A DNA stretch of 30,572 bases. Source: DASXRC01 sp036506495. GTDB lineage: Bacteria; Actinomycetota; Actinomycetes; Mycobacteriales; Micromonosporaceae. The position numbers and the translations under genes were made by a program. This document shows, piece by piece, positions 7,645 to 15,736 of the stretch (position 1 is the first letter of the stretch; the number at the start of each line of letters is the position of its first letter). The notes beneath the pieces are model-generated. The model ran no database searches and had not been told where the DNA came from. It saw nothing but the letters and a program-made list of their open reading frames with translations. The stretch lies in the NCBI GenBank assembly GCA_036506495.1, contig DASXRQ010000126.1, positions 1-30,572 on the forward strand, given 5' to 3'.

Positions 7645-8397
7645 TCAGCCTCCGGTGGGTCCGAAGCGTTCGGTCTTGATGCGCTCGGGCGCGTGCCCGG
7701 CGTCCACGAGGTGGTTGGCGACCGTCTCCACGAACGCGGTCGGACCGCACACGTAACAGGTCGGCCCGAACTCCACCGGCCAGCCCGACTCCGCTAGCAG
7801 CGCGGCGTCCAGCCGACCCGGCGGCCGCGGTGACTCCGGCGGGCGTTCCCGGGTGTACGCGACGGTCACGTCCAGCCCGTGGTCGTCGCGGTGGCGCTGG
7901 CGCAGCTCGTCGCCGTAGATGAGGGTCTCCGGCGTACGCGTGGAGTAGATCAGGCGGAACGGCGCCCGGCTGCCCGCGGCGGCCCGGGCCCGGACCATCG
8001 ACATCAACGGCACGATGCCGGACCCGCCGGCGGCGAGCAGCACCGGCTCGCGGTCGGTGGGGTCCCAGGTGAAGTAGCCGCCGACGGGGCCGCGCAGCTC
8101 ACACTGGTCGCCCGACTCGGCCACGTCGACCAGGTACGGGGACACCTCGCCGTCGTCCACCCGTTGCACGGTCAGCTCCAGCCGCCCGTTCGCTGGCGCG
8201 GACGCGATCGAGTAACTGCGCTGGGTGGAGTAGCCGTCCGGCGCCGTCAGTCGCACGTCGACGTGCTGGCCGGCCCGGTGCCCGGGCCAGTCGGGCACGT
8301 CCAACCTGAGGGAGCGCGCGGTCGGGCTCTCCCGCGAGGCGTCGGCGACGGTCGCGACCCGCCAGGTCAGTCGCCCCAGTACCGCTGCTCGCGCCAT
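7645..8397 (-). CDS. FAD/NAD(P)-binding ferredoxin-reductase-like oxidoreductase
   Basis: The 250-aa protein has a flavin domain with RSYS (residues 60-63) that binds FAD. A pyridine-nucleotide domain follows, with AAGGSGIVP (122-130) and a late CYVCGP motif. There is no 2Fe-2S ferredoxin domain, so the electron acceptor is probably another protein. The ATG at 8397 lies inside the 3' end of the sulfite-oxidase-like gene, a 31-bp overlap, with GGAG close upstream. This overlap suggests the reductase supplies or withdraws electrons for the molybdoenzyme encoded just before it. Confidence 0.88.
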   Translation of the reverse strand: MARAAVLGRLTWRVATVADASRESPTARSLRLDVPDWPGHRAGQHVDVRLTAPDGYSTQRSYSIASAPANGRLELTVQRVDDGEVSPYLVDVAESGDQCELRGPVGGYFTWDPTDREPVLLAAGGSGIVPLMSMVRARAAAGSRAPFRLIYSTRTPETLIYGDELRQRHRDDHGLDVTVAYTRERPPESPRPPGRLDAALLAESGWPVEFGPTCYVCGPTAFVETVANHLVDAGHAPERIKTERFGPTGG

Positions 8398-8963
8398 GGG
8401 TCTCCGTAGTTGTGGTAGCCGAGGCTCTCCCAGAACCCCATCTGATCGTCCAGCCGCAACTGGATGCCGCGCACCCATTTCGCGCTCTTCCAGAAGTACA
8501 GGTGCGGTACGAGCAGTCGCGCCGGGCCGCCGTGCTCGGGCTCGAGCTCGTCGCCGTCGTACCGGTACGCCACCCAGGACCTGCCGTCGATCAGGTCCTC
8601 GAGCGGCAGGTTCGTGGTGTACCCGCCATACGACTGGGCGAGCGCGAAGTCCGCCGCGGTGTCCACGTCGGCCAGCAATGTGTCCAGCGACACGCCCTCC
8701 CAGGTCGTGCCGAACTTGGACCACTTGGTCACGCAGTGGATGTCGACGGTGACGGTCTCCGCGGGCAGCGCACGCAGCTCGGACCAGTTCCACCGGCGCC
8801 GCTGGCCCGTCTCGGTCGTGATCACGAACTCCCACTGGTCGAGGTCGACGCGCGGGGTCGGCCCGGCGGAGAGGACCGGGAAGTCCTCGGTCAGGTACTG
8901 GCCCGGCGGCAGCTGGACATCGCGCCTGCCCCGCCCGGTGAAGCCTCGCGAGATCACTCCCAC
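8367..8963 (-). CDS. Sulfite-oxidase-like molybdopterin-dependent oxidoreductase
   Basis: The 198-aa protein corresponds to the molybdopterin domain of the sulfite oxidase/MsrP family. 'TVDIHCVTKWS' holds Cys77, the expected molybdenum-ligand cysteine. 'GGPARLLVPHLYFWKSAKWVRGI' is the conserved cofactor-binding stretch. No Tat or Sec signal is visible, unlike periplasmic MsrP, so a cytoplasmic enzyme is likely. There is no haem or dimerisation domain. The start is GTG 8963, with AGGAGG about 10 nt upstream. It is the first gene of the three-gene operon. The substrate could be sulfite or another oxyanion/S-oxide and cannot be fixed from the sequence. Confidence 0.9.
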   Translation of the reverse strand: MGVISRGFTGRGRRDVQLPPGQYLTEDFPVLSAGPTPRVDLDQWEFVITTETGQRRRWNWSELRALPAETVTVDIHCVTKWSKFGTTWEGVSLDTLLADVDTAADFALAQSYGGYTTNLPLEDLIDGRSWVAYRYDGDELEPEHGGPARLLVPHLYFWKSAKWVRGIQLRLDDQMGFWESLGYHNYGDPWREQRYWGD

Positions 8964-9057
8964 GTCCTCGCCTCCTCCGTCCGCTCGTTCCGCCCAGTCA
9001 ACACCTTCGGGCCGTGCAGCAGGCCAGCTTCACCGATCCCGACTAGGATCTCGGTCC

Positions 9058-10227
9058 GTGACAGGCGATCCGGGTCTGAGCGTCGCGCCGTGTTCGATCC
9101 GGGTCGACGACGACGTGCTCGCCGATCTGCGGGCCCGCATCCGCAACACCCGCTGGCCGGACCCGGCGCCCGGCCCGGCGTGGTCGCAGGGCACGGACCT
9201 GGACTACCTGCGCGCACTGCTCGATTACTGGGCGGAGGGGTACGACTGGCGCGCGGCGGAGCGCCGGCTCAACGCGTACCCCCAGTTCATGGCCGACATC
9301 GGCGACGCCCGCGTCCACTTCGTCCACCAGCGTGCCGCCGGCGGCGGCGGCGTGCCGCTGATTCTCACGCACGGCTGGCCCAGCACGTACGCCGAGCTGC
9401 TGCCGCTGGTGCCGCTGTTGACCGACCCGGCGGCACACGGCATCGACGGTCCCGCCTTCGACATGGTCGTACCGTCCCTGCCGGGGTACGGCTTCTCGCC
9501 GCGGCCGGCACACACCGGCGTGAACTATCGGTACGTCGCGGCGCTGTGGCACCGACTGATGCGTGGCCTCGGGTACGAACGGTACGGTGCGGTCGGCGGC
9601 GACTTCGGCGCGGGAGTCACAACCTACATGGCGCTGGACGACCCGGCGCCAATGCTCGGCATCTACCTCTACACACCAGAGATCGACCCATACTTCGGGC
9701 CGGATTCGCCGCCCTTGACCGAGGCCGAGCTGACCTTCCTCCAGCAGAAGCGCCGCTGGACGGACACCGAACGCGGCTACGGCCAGATCCAATCGACGAA
9801 GCCGCAGACCGTCGGGTACGGGCTCAACGACTCACCGGCGGGGCTTGCCGCGTGGGTGCTGGAGAAGTGGCGGTCGTGGGCGGACACCGGCGGCGACCTC
9901 GACCGGCGGTTCTCCCGCGATGACCTGCTGACCACCGTGACGATCTACTGGGTGTCGGGCAGCATCACATCGTCCATGCGCGACTATTTCGACAACCGCT
10001 GGCACGGCGAGCCGATCGGACCGAGCGACCGCGTGCGGGTGCCGACGGGCGTCGCCGCGTTCGCGAACCACTTCGTCGATGAGGGAAATCCGCCGCGGGA
10101 GTGGTTCGAGCGCCTGTACGACGTACGCCGGTGGTCGCCGATGCCGCGCGGCGGGCACTTCGGGCCGGCCGAGGAACCCGACCTGCTCGCCCGCGACATC
10201 GCCGCCTTCTTCGCCGCGCCCAGCTGA
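9058..10227 (+). CDS. Epoxide hydrolase with N-terminal EHN domain
   Basis: The 389-aa alpha/beta hydrolase has the epoxide-hydrolase N-terminal region (about residues 10-115) that wraps the core. HGWP (105-108) supplies the oxyanion hole. Asp182 in 'GGDFGAG' is the nucleophile position (GGDWG in many relatives). His367 in 'MPRGGHF' is the catalytic base. The enzyme should open an epoxide by attack of Asp and hydrolysis of the ester intermediate. GTG 9058 is chosen because AGGAT at 9045-9049 precedes it at 8 nt; the longer in-frame ORF upstream is antisense to the molybdoenzyme gene. It converges on the PBP gene with a 5-bp gap. Confidence 0.92.
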   Translation: MTGDPGLSVAPCSIRVDDDVLADLRARIRNTRWPDPAPGPAWSQGTDLDYLRALLDYWAEGYDWRAAERRLNAYPQFMADIGDARVHFVHQRAAGGGGVPLILTHGWPSTYAELLPLVPLLTDPAAHGIDGPAFDMVVPSLPGYGFSPRPAHTGVNYRYVAALWHRLMRGLGYERYGAVGGDFGAGVTTYMALDDPAPMLGIYLYTPEIDPYFGPDSPPLTEAELTFLQQKRRWTDTERGYGQIQSTKPQTVGYGLNDSPAGLAAWVLEKWRSWADTGGDLDRRFSRDDLLTTVTIYWVSGSITSSMRDYFDNRWHGEPIGPSDRVRVPTGVAAFANHFVDEGNPPREWFERLYDVRRWSPMPRGGHFGPAEEPDLLARDIAAFFAAPS

Positions 10228-10232
10228 CCGGC

Positions 10233-12644
10233 TCAGCCGGCGAGCGGCGGTGGGGTCGCGGCCGGCGAGCTCAGCTTCGGCAGCGGCGAGGTACGCGACG
10301 GCCGCGGCGACGGACTGGGTTTCCCGCAGTCCGATGGGCGGCACGACGGAGTGACCGTCGGCGGGGGCAGGCTGGGCTTCGGCCGCGTGGACGCGGGCGC
10401 GGATGTCGCCGGACTGGGCCGCGAGCCCGGCGAGGGCGTCTGGTCCGCGAACTTCGGGTCCGCGAACCGGAACTTGTCCTTGTCCAGCTTCATGGCCGCC
10501 GTGGCGTCCACCATGAACTGTCGCCAGATCGGCCCGGCGTGGCTCGCTCCGAAGATCTCCCCGCCGCCGCCCCGCGCGGTCAGCGGCGCGCCGTCGGTCG
10601 TGCCGAGCCAGACCGCTGCGGCGAGGGCGCCGGTGTAGCCGACCATCCAGGCGTGCGCGTTCTGGGTCACGCTGCGTCCGTGCTGCCACGTGCCGGTCTT
10701 GCCGGCTGAGTCCCAGCCGTTGTCGAGCCGGGCCGCGGGCACCTTGCGCAGCGTCCAGTCCAGCTCGTTGATCTGCTCGCGGCTCAGCCCGATGTCGTGG
10801 CGAACCAGCCGCTCCTCGTACACCTCCTTGTCGTTCTTGCTGACCGACCGGACGAAGTGCGCGTCGGCCCGCCGGCCGGCCGCGGCGAACGTCGCCATCC
10901 CGTTCGCGTGGTCCAGCACCGTGATGCCGTACTGTCCGATGCCGACCTCGGTCGAGAAGTTGCCGACCACGTCGGCGCCGGACTTGCCGCGCAGGTCGAT
11001 CCGGCCCGACCTCGGTGCCCACATCGAGTCGACGCCCGCCTTGATCGCCGTGTCGATCACGTTGGCGGGACCGAGCTTCTCGGTGAGCGCGAAGAACGTC
11101 ACGTTCAGCGAGGCGACCGTCGCCTCCCAGAGCATGCAGTCTGGCTGGCACGGTGCGCTGCTGGCGTTGCGGATCGGGCCAGCAGTCGAGTTGCGGGTTC
11201 GCCCGCTGGCGGGGAACTCCTTCGTGGCTGGCGAGTCCCACCGCGACTTCAACGACACGCCCTGGTGCAGCGCCTCCGCGAGGTCGTACACCTTGAACGA
11301 CGAGCCCGGCGGATGCTGTCCGAAGCCGGTCGGCTGACCGTCGGCACCGTAGTACCACCCCGCGTAGTCGGCACCCGCCCCGTTGTTGCCGCCGTAGTAC
11401 GCGAGCACGCGGCCCGTGCCGGGCTCGACCGCCACGAGCGCCGCCTGCCAGTTCTTCGGCTGGTCGCGCACCGCGTCGGGCGCGGTGTTCCGGCGGATGT
11501 CGGCCGCCGCCTCGGCCGCGTCCTGTGCGCGTTTGTCGACCGTGGTGACGATGCGGAAGCCGCCGTTCTCGACGTACTCCGCGGCCTTGTCCTGGAACGG
11601 GTCCACCTGCCGAAGCTCGCTCAGCACGTGGTCGACGACCAGGCCGGTCGGGCGGTCGAGCCCGGACTGGTGTGCCCGCTCGTCGTACCGACGGACGTTC
11701 CGCGGAAACGTCAGTGCCGCCGCCTCGTCCGGGCGCAGGTAGCGGAGGCCGACCATGCCGGCCTTCACATACTCCCAGCGGGATCGCGCGTTCTCCGCCG
11801 CGATGGCACCGCGGGTCGGGTCGTACCCGGGCCGGCCCTCGGGGTCGTCCGGGTCGGCTTCGGGCTGCTTGACCATCGCGGCGAGCAGCATCGCCTCGGA
11901 GACCGTGAGCTGCCGGTCCGCTGACGCGTTGCGGTTGGCCGTCTTGCCGAAGAACTCCGCGGCGGCGGCCTCGATGCCGTACGTGCCGCGTCCAAAGGGG
12001 ACGGTGTTCAGGTAGAACTCGAGGATCTGTTTCTTGTCGTACTTATCGTCGAGCTTCCACGCCATGACCGCCTCGCGCAGCTTCCGGGAGTACGTCACCC
12101 CCTTGAGGTCGGCTGCGATCCGCGCGTACTGCTGCGTGATGGTCGACGCGCCCTGGGTCTTGCCGCCCGTCAGGTTGTTCCACGCGGCCCGCAGCACGCT
12201 ACCGAAGTCGACGCCCTTGTTTGTCCAGAAGGTTCGGTCCTCGGCGGCGATGATGCTCTGCCGGACCGCGTCGTTCATCTCGTCGTACCGCAGGATGGTC
12301 CGGTTCTGGGTGCCGAGCCTCGCCATCGGCGTCTTTCCATCGGCGAAGTACACCGTGGTCGCCTCCGGCAGTTCCAGCTGCGTCGGCGTCGGCACGCTGT
12401 CGATGTACGTGACGACCACCGCCAGGCCGAGGCCGACGAGCACGAACAGGACGGCGCCGGCGGCGATGATCCGGTTTCGGCGGCGTGTGTCCTGTTCCGT
12501 CCGGGCCGCAGCCGCTGGCCGGGGCGGCGACTGCGGCGTCTGGGGCCGCTGCGACTGCGGCGGCTGGGGCCGCTGCGGCTGTTGCGACGGTTGCGGCCTT
12601 TGGGGCCAGTGGGGCGGCTGCGGCACCTGCGGCGGCTGCACCAC
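10233..12644 (-). CDS. Bifunctional penicillin-binding protein (class A PBP, glycosyltransferase/transpeptidase)
   Basis: This membrane-anchored enzyme polymerises and cross-links peptidoglycan. The 803-aa protein has a Pro/Gln-rich cytoplasmic tail (residues 1-45), one transmembrane helix (about 57-80), a GT51 domain with catalytic Glu135 in 'AAEDRTFW' and 'GASTITQQ' (165-172), a transpeptidase domain with SSFK (nucleophile Ser448), SLN (512-514) and KTG (649-651), and a Pro/Ser/Thr-rich extracellular tail from about 720. All key residues are intact. The start is uncertain: tandem GTGs at 12644 and 12641 follow GGGAG closely, and the frame is open back to the stop of the upstream gene without another start. 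Confidence 0.93.
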   Translation of the reverse strand: MVQPPQVPQPPHWPQRPQPSQQPQRPQPPQSQRPQTPQSPPRPAAAARTEQDTRRRNRIIAAGAVLFVLVGLGLAVVVTYIDSVPTPTQLELPEATTVYFADGKTPMARLGTQNRTILRYDEMNDAVRQSIIAAEDRTFWTNKGVDFGSVLRAAWNNLTGGKTQGASTITQQYARIAADLKGVTYSRKLREAVMAWKLDDKYDKKQILEFYLNTVPFGRGTYGIEAAAAEFFGKTANRNASADRQLTVSEAMLLAAMVKQPEADPDDPEGRPGYDPTRGAIAAENARSRWEYVKAGMVGLRYLRPDEAAALTFPRNVRRYDERAHQSGLDRPTGLVVDHVLSELRQVDPFQDKAAEYVENGGFRIVTTVDKRAQDAAEAAADIRRNTAPDAVRDQPKNWQAALVAVEPGTGRVLAYYGGNNGAGADYAGWYYGADGQPTGFGQHPPGSSFKVYDLAEALHQGVSLKSRWDSPATKEFPASGRTRNSTAGPIRNASSAPCQPDCMLWEATVASLNVTFFALTEKLGPANVIDTAIKAGVDSMWAPRSGRIDLRGKSGADVVGNFSTEVGIGQYGITVLDHANGMATFAAAGRRADAHFVRSVSKNDKEVYEERLVRHDIGLSREQINELDWTLRKVPAARLDNGWDSAGKTGTWQHGRSVTQNAHAWMVGYTGALAAAVWLGTTDGAPLTARGGGGEIFGASHAGPIWRQFMVDATAAMKLDKDKFRFADPKFADQTPSPGSRPSPATSAPASTRPKPSLPPPTVTPSCRPSDCGKPSPSPRPSRTSPLPKLSSPAATPPPLAG

Positions 12645-12716
12645 ACTCCCGTTCCCATCGTCCGCGCGGGGGAAACGCTTGCTGGGCCGGGGCGGTGGGT
12701 CGGCGGGTGCCGATCG

Positions 12717-14195
12717 TCAGCCACGCGCCCCTCCGAACCCAATCAACGCGGCCAGCCCCAGCGCGCTGCGCGGGGCGTACGGTGCCCGCCACAGTCCGCC
12801 GTGCGCCGCGGCGTACGCCTCGTCCCGCCACACGTGGCCCTGCGTCGGCACCGGATTGCGCAGATCGTGCACGAGCAGCGCGGCCATGAGCGTGTTGCTG
12901 GTGGCCGGTTCGAAGACCTCCACGCCGAACACGTGGGCGCCGGCGTACGCGGCGGCGAGCGCCCGGTTCTTGATGACCGACCGGGTCCTGGTCGGTGGTG
13001 CGACGTTGAGGCTGACGAGCGCACCCTGGGCCCGGGCGTGCGCGGCCCGCCACCGCTGCAGCCGCTTGGCCAGCGCGTAGTTCGGACCTTGCTGCGCGAC
13101 GAGGCTGTCGCAGATCCCGGGATCGGCGCCCGGCGCGTAGTTGCGGCGCAGCAACCGGCCCGCCGAGACCACCCGCAGCGGCCGACGCAGGGTCCGCACG
13201 AGCGACGACCGGTGGTACGCCGCCTCCGCGTGCGCCACGGCCTCGGCGGGGACCGCGAACACGTCCGTCGGCGTGGCCAGGAACGCCAGCGCCACATCGT
13301 CGCGGTGCCGGCGCAGCTCCTCGGCGAGCGCGTCGACCGCGACACAGACCCGCACGTTGGTCGCGCCGTCGGCGTACACGTAGTTGCCCAGCACCGGCCG
13401 GCCGTCGACGCCGCGTAACCAGGCCGCGACGCCGGGCAGCCCGTGCAGAAGGTCCGTCCCGGCGTGCTCGGCGAGATCGTCGGTGACACCGAGCCCGGCC
13501 CGCTCCACGGGCACCGGCACGTGCAGTCGGCCGCCGTGGCGCCGGGCGGTCTCGAGCAGCCGGTGCCAGATCGGCGGCCGCGGCAGGTCGACCGCGACGA
13601 CGTCGCCGCCCCAGCGCAGGACGGACCGCACCGGGCCCATCTCGGCGCCCGCGCCCAGCGCCACGACCCGCAGGTCGGAGAGGTCGAGCCAGTCGGGGTT
13701 GGCCGCGACGAGCCGGACCGCCTCGGCGCACGAGGGTTCCATGACGCCGGCGCTCACCCATGCGTCGATCTGGCGTTTCAGGGCGTCGCCGCGCAGCCGG
13801 TCACCGCGGTACGGCAGGGAGAACTCGCGGTCCACCGGTCCGGTCCCCGTGACGGTCACCGTGGCCAGCCGACCCGCGCCGGCGTCGGCGGCGAACACCT
13901 CGCGAAGACCGATCTCGCCGCCGTCGGCGTGCCGGAAACGCATCCGGTCGTGCAACGACGCCAGGCCGTCGGCGGCGATGCGGCCGGCGGCGTCCGCCGA
14001 GATCAGCCCGGCCTCGACGAGGCGCCGGAAATGCGCCAGGTACTCCCGCCGCCAGTTGGTCTCCTGCTCGGCCGAGCGCGCTCCCACGGGGTCGACGGCG
14101 CGCAACGCGTCGGCCACCACGCCCCGCCCGAGCGACGACGTGACGCCGGTGCCGGCCGCGACCGACGGGAAGACGACACCCGACGGCTCGACCAC
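12717..14195 (-). CDS. Uncharacterised 492-aa protein with Rossmann-like central segment
   Basis: I do not recognise this protein. Its central part contains 'LRVVALGAGAEMGPVRSVL' followed about 10 residues later by 'GGDVVAVDLPRP'. This looks like a glycine-rich nucleotide-binding loop and second strand ending in Asp, as in a Rossmann fold. Later stretches include 'GNYVYADGATNVRVCVAVDAL' and 'SLNVAPPTRTRSVIKNRALAAAY'. No signal peptide is visible and the C-terminal 15 residues are mildly hydrophobic. GTG 14195 is preferred over GTG 14216 because AAGGGG lies about 6 nt upstream. It ends 72 nt before the PBP start, so the two may be co-transcribed. It is divergent from the patatin gene. Confidence 0.8.
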   Translation of the reverse strand: MVEPSGVVFPSVAAGTGVTSSLGRGVVADALRAVDPVGARSAEQETNWRREYLAHFRRLVEAGLISADAAGRIAADGLASLHDRMRFRHADGGEIGLREVFAADAGAGRLATVTVTGTGPVDREFSLPYRGDRLRGDALKRQIDAWVSAGVMEPSCAEAVRLVAANPDWLDLSDLRVVALGAGAEMGPVRSVLRWGGDVVAVDLPRPPIWHRLLETARRHGGRLHVPVPVERAGLGVTDDLAEHAGTDLLHGLPGVAAWLRGVDGRPVLGNYVYADGATNVRVCVAVDALAEELRRHRDDVALAFLATPTDVFAVPAEAVAHAEAAYHRSSLVRTLRRPLRVVSAGRLLRRNYAPGADPGICDSLVAQQGPNYALAKRLQRWRAAHARAQGALVSLNVAPPTRTRSVIKNRALAAAYAGAHVFGVEVFEPATSNTLMAALLVHDLRNPVPTQGHVWRDEAYAAAHGGLWRAPYAPRSALGLAALIGFGGARG

Positions 14196-14245
14196 GGCTA
14201 CCCCTTTCTGTCGCACCGGCGTGTCATCCTAGGCACAAGCGTCCT

Positions 14246-14276
14246 CGTGGGTCACCGTCGTCGACGGCAACCCACG
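14246..14276. promoter_or_regulatory. Palindrome in the divergent promoter region of the patatin gene
   Basis: CGTGGGT (14246-14252) pairs with ACCCACG (14270-14276), and the interior CCGTC/GACGG (14255-14259 with 14263-14267) adds a second stem. The whole 31-bp element is a near-perfect dyad. It ends 24 nt before the patatin ATG at 14301. It could be an operator or a 5'-UTR hairpin that affects translation. Confidence 0.4.
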
Positions 14277-14300
14277 ACGGTGCGAAGGGCGGAGGGCGCC

Positions 14301-15314
14301 ATGGCACCCACTTCATCGTCGAGCCGCTCTTCCCGCCGGCGCCCGCGCATCGGCGTCGCGCTTGGTGGGGGCGGCGTTCTCGGCGCGGCCTGGATCGCCG
14401 GTGCCCTCGTGTCCCTGCAGCAGCGGCTCGATCGTCCCCTCCACGAGGTCGACATCGTCGTCGGCACGAGCGCGGGCAGCGTGATCGCGGCCGCGCTGCG
14501 CTGCGGCGTCGGGGTCGACGAGATCGTGGCGCACCAGCGCGGCAGTGCGATGGTCGCGCTCCCGGCGCTCGGTGAGATCGACCGCGAGTCCGGCACCCGC
14601 CCGCCGCTGCCACGGTTGCGGCTGGGCTCGACCCGGCTGCTGGCCAGCGCGGCGCGCGCTCCCCATCGCGTCCATCCGTGGGTCGCCGCGAGCGCGTTGA
14701 TCCCGCAGGGCCGCGCACGGCACCGATCGCTGACCGGGCTCGTCCACGTCCTGCTCGCCACCTCGGACGGTCGAGTACGCCCGACCGAGCTGGCCTGGCC
14801 CGCGCGGCCGACGTGGGTCATCGCCGTGGACTACGAGGCGGGCCGCCGCGTCGCGTTCGGTCGCCCGGGCGCCCCGGAGGCGTCGCTGCCCGACGCGGTC
14901 GTCGCCTCCTGCTCCATCCCCGGTTGGCACGAACCCAAGGTGATTGGCGAGCGCCGCTACGTCGACGGCGGTCTGCGTTCGAACACGTCGGTCGACCTGC
15001 TCTCCCGCGTCCCGCTCGACGAGGTGTACGTGCTCGCCCCGATGGCGAGCCTCGAGACCGACCGGCCGCGTAACCCGGCGCTGCGGGCGGAGCGGTTCGT
15101 GCGGCAGCTCATCGCGAACGGGCTGGCTCGCGAGGTGCGCAAGGTCGAGGCCGCGGGAGTGACGGTCCGCGCGCTCATGCCCGGGCCGGAGGACCTGGCC
15201 GCGATGGGCATGAACATGATGGACCCCGCGCGTCGCGCGCAGGTGCTCGAGACGTCGCTGCGCACGTCGCCCGGCCGGTGGACCGCACTCGACGGCCACG
15301 CCGCAGCGGCCTGA
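14301..15314 (+). CDS. Patatin-like phospholipase
   Basis: The 337-aa protein has the Ser-Asp dyad of patatin-like lipid hydrolases. 'GGGGVLGAAW' near residue 22 forms the oxyanion hole. GTSAGS (55-60) carries the nucleophile Ser57, and 'YVDGGLRSNT' carries Asp222. The bacterial RssA/NTE-type fold is followed by a short helical tail with 'MGMNMMD'. No signal peptide or transmembrane segment is evident; the N-terminus is Ser/Arg-rich. ATG 14301 follows GGAGGG at 14291-14296. The likely activity is acyl-ester hydrolysis of membrane lipids; the actual substrate is unknown. Confidence 0.92.
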   Translation: MAPTSSSSRSSRRRPRIGVALGGGGVLGAAWIAGALVSLQQRLDRPLHEVDIVVGTSAGSVIAAALRCGVGVDEIVAHQRGSAMVALPALGEIDRESGTRPPLPRLRLGSTRLLASAARAPHRVHPWVAASALIPQGRARHRSLTGLVHVLLATSDGRVRPTELAWPARPTWVIAVDYEAGRRVAFGRPGAPEASLPDAVVASCSIPGWHEPKVIGERRYVDGGLRSNTSVDLLSRVPLDEVYVLAPMASLETDRPRNPALRAERFVRQLIANGLAREVRKVEAAGVTVRALMPGPEDLAAMGMNMMDPARRAQVLETSLRTSPGRWTALDGHAAAA

Positions 15315-15321
15315 CCGGTTG

Positions 15322-15699
15322 CTAGCGGCTGCGCAGCACGAACACCCCCCAGCCGAGGTAGCGCCGACCGTACGCGAGATGCGACCGCCGGGCACGGTCG
15401 AGGTACTCGCGCATCGCCGGCGCCTCCGGATCGTCCGGGTGGTCGTCGAGCCATCGGTTTGACCGTCCACCACTGGGCGGCGACGTAGCGGTCCCATCCG
15501 TGCCCGTCCCCGAGCACCATCTCCACCAGCTCCGCTCCGGCGGCCTCGACGCGGTCGAGCGTGCCGAGCAGCGAGGTGAACCCGTCCCGGCCGACAGCCA
15601 ACGCGTCGTACGCCTCGGCGGGCGGCTTCTGCTGTCGAAGACCCACGGGGCGATCCTGCGGCATGGCGGCCGACCCGGCGACGGGTTTACGGCGGGCCA
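15322..15699 (-). pseudogene. Remnant of a SAM-dependent methyltransferase, truncated and frameshifted
   Basis: The minus-strand frame from GTG 15699 or ATG 15663 encodes 'EAYDALAVGRDGF...VEMVLGDGHGWDRYVAAQWW'. A shift of one base at the TTT of 15458-15460 restores a second frame with 'NRWLDDHPDDPEAPAMREYLDRARR' segments and a 'RRYLGWGVFVLR' end, stopping at 15322. The joined sequence resembles the C-terminal half of a class I methyltransferase known in actinobacteria. The glycine-rich SAM motif and the whole N-terminal half are missing. No Shine-Dalgarno sequence precedes either start. It therefore looks like a decayed gene with a deletion and a 1-nt insertion. A sequencing error could explain the frameshift but not the missing half. 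Confidence 0.65.
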
Positions 15700-15736
15700 C
15701 TAGGCTGGCAGCGACCGGTTCGAGTGGGAGGCAGCC

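Noticed and set aside
12499..12640. Apparent tandem repeat of GGCTGCGGC-like units
   Set aside because: It encodes the Pro/Gln-rich N-terminal tail of the PBP, so it is a coding low-complexity region and not a CRISPR array or satellite.
12645..12719. In-frame open stretch upstream of the PBP GTG that could extend its N-terminus
   Set aside because: It begins right after the TGA of the upstream gene and contains no usable start codon, so no extension can be supported without read-through.
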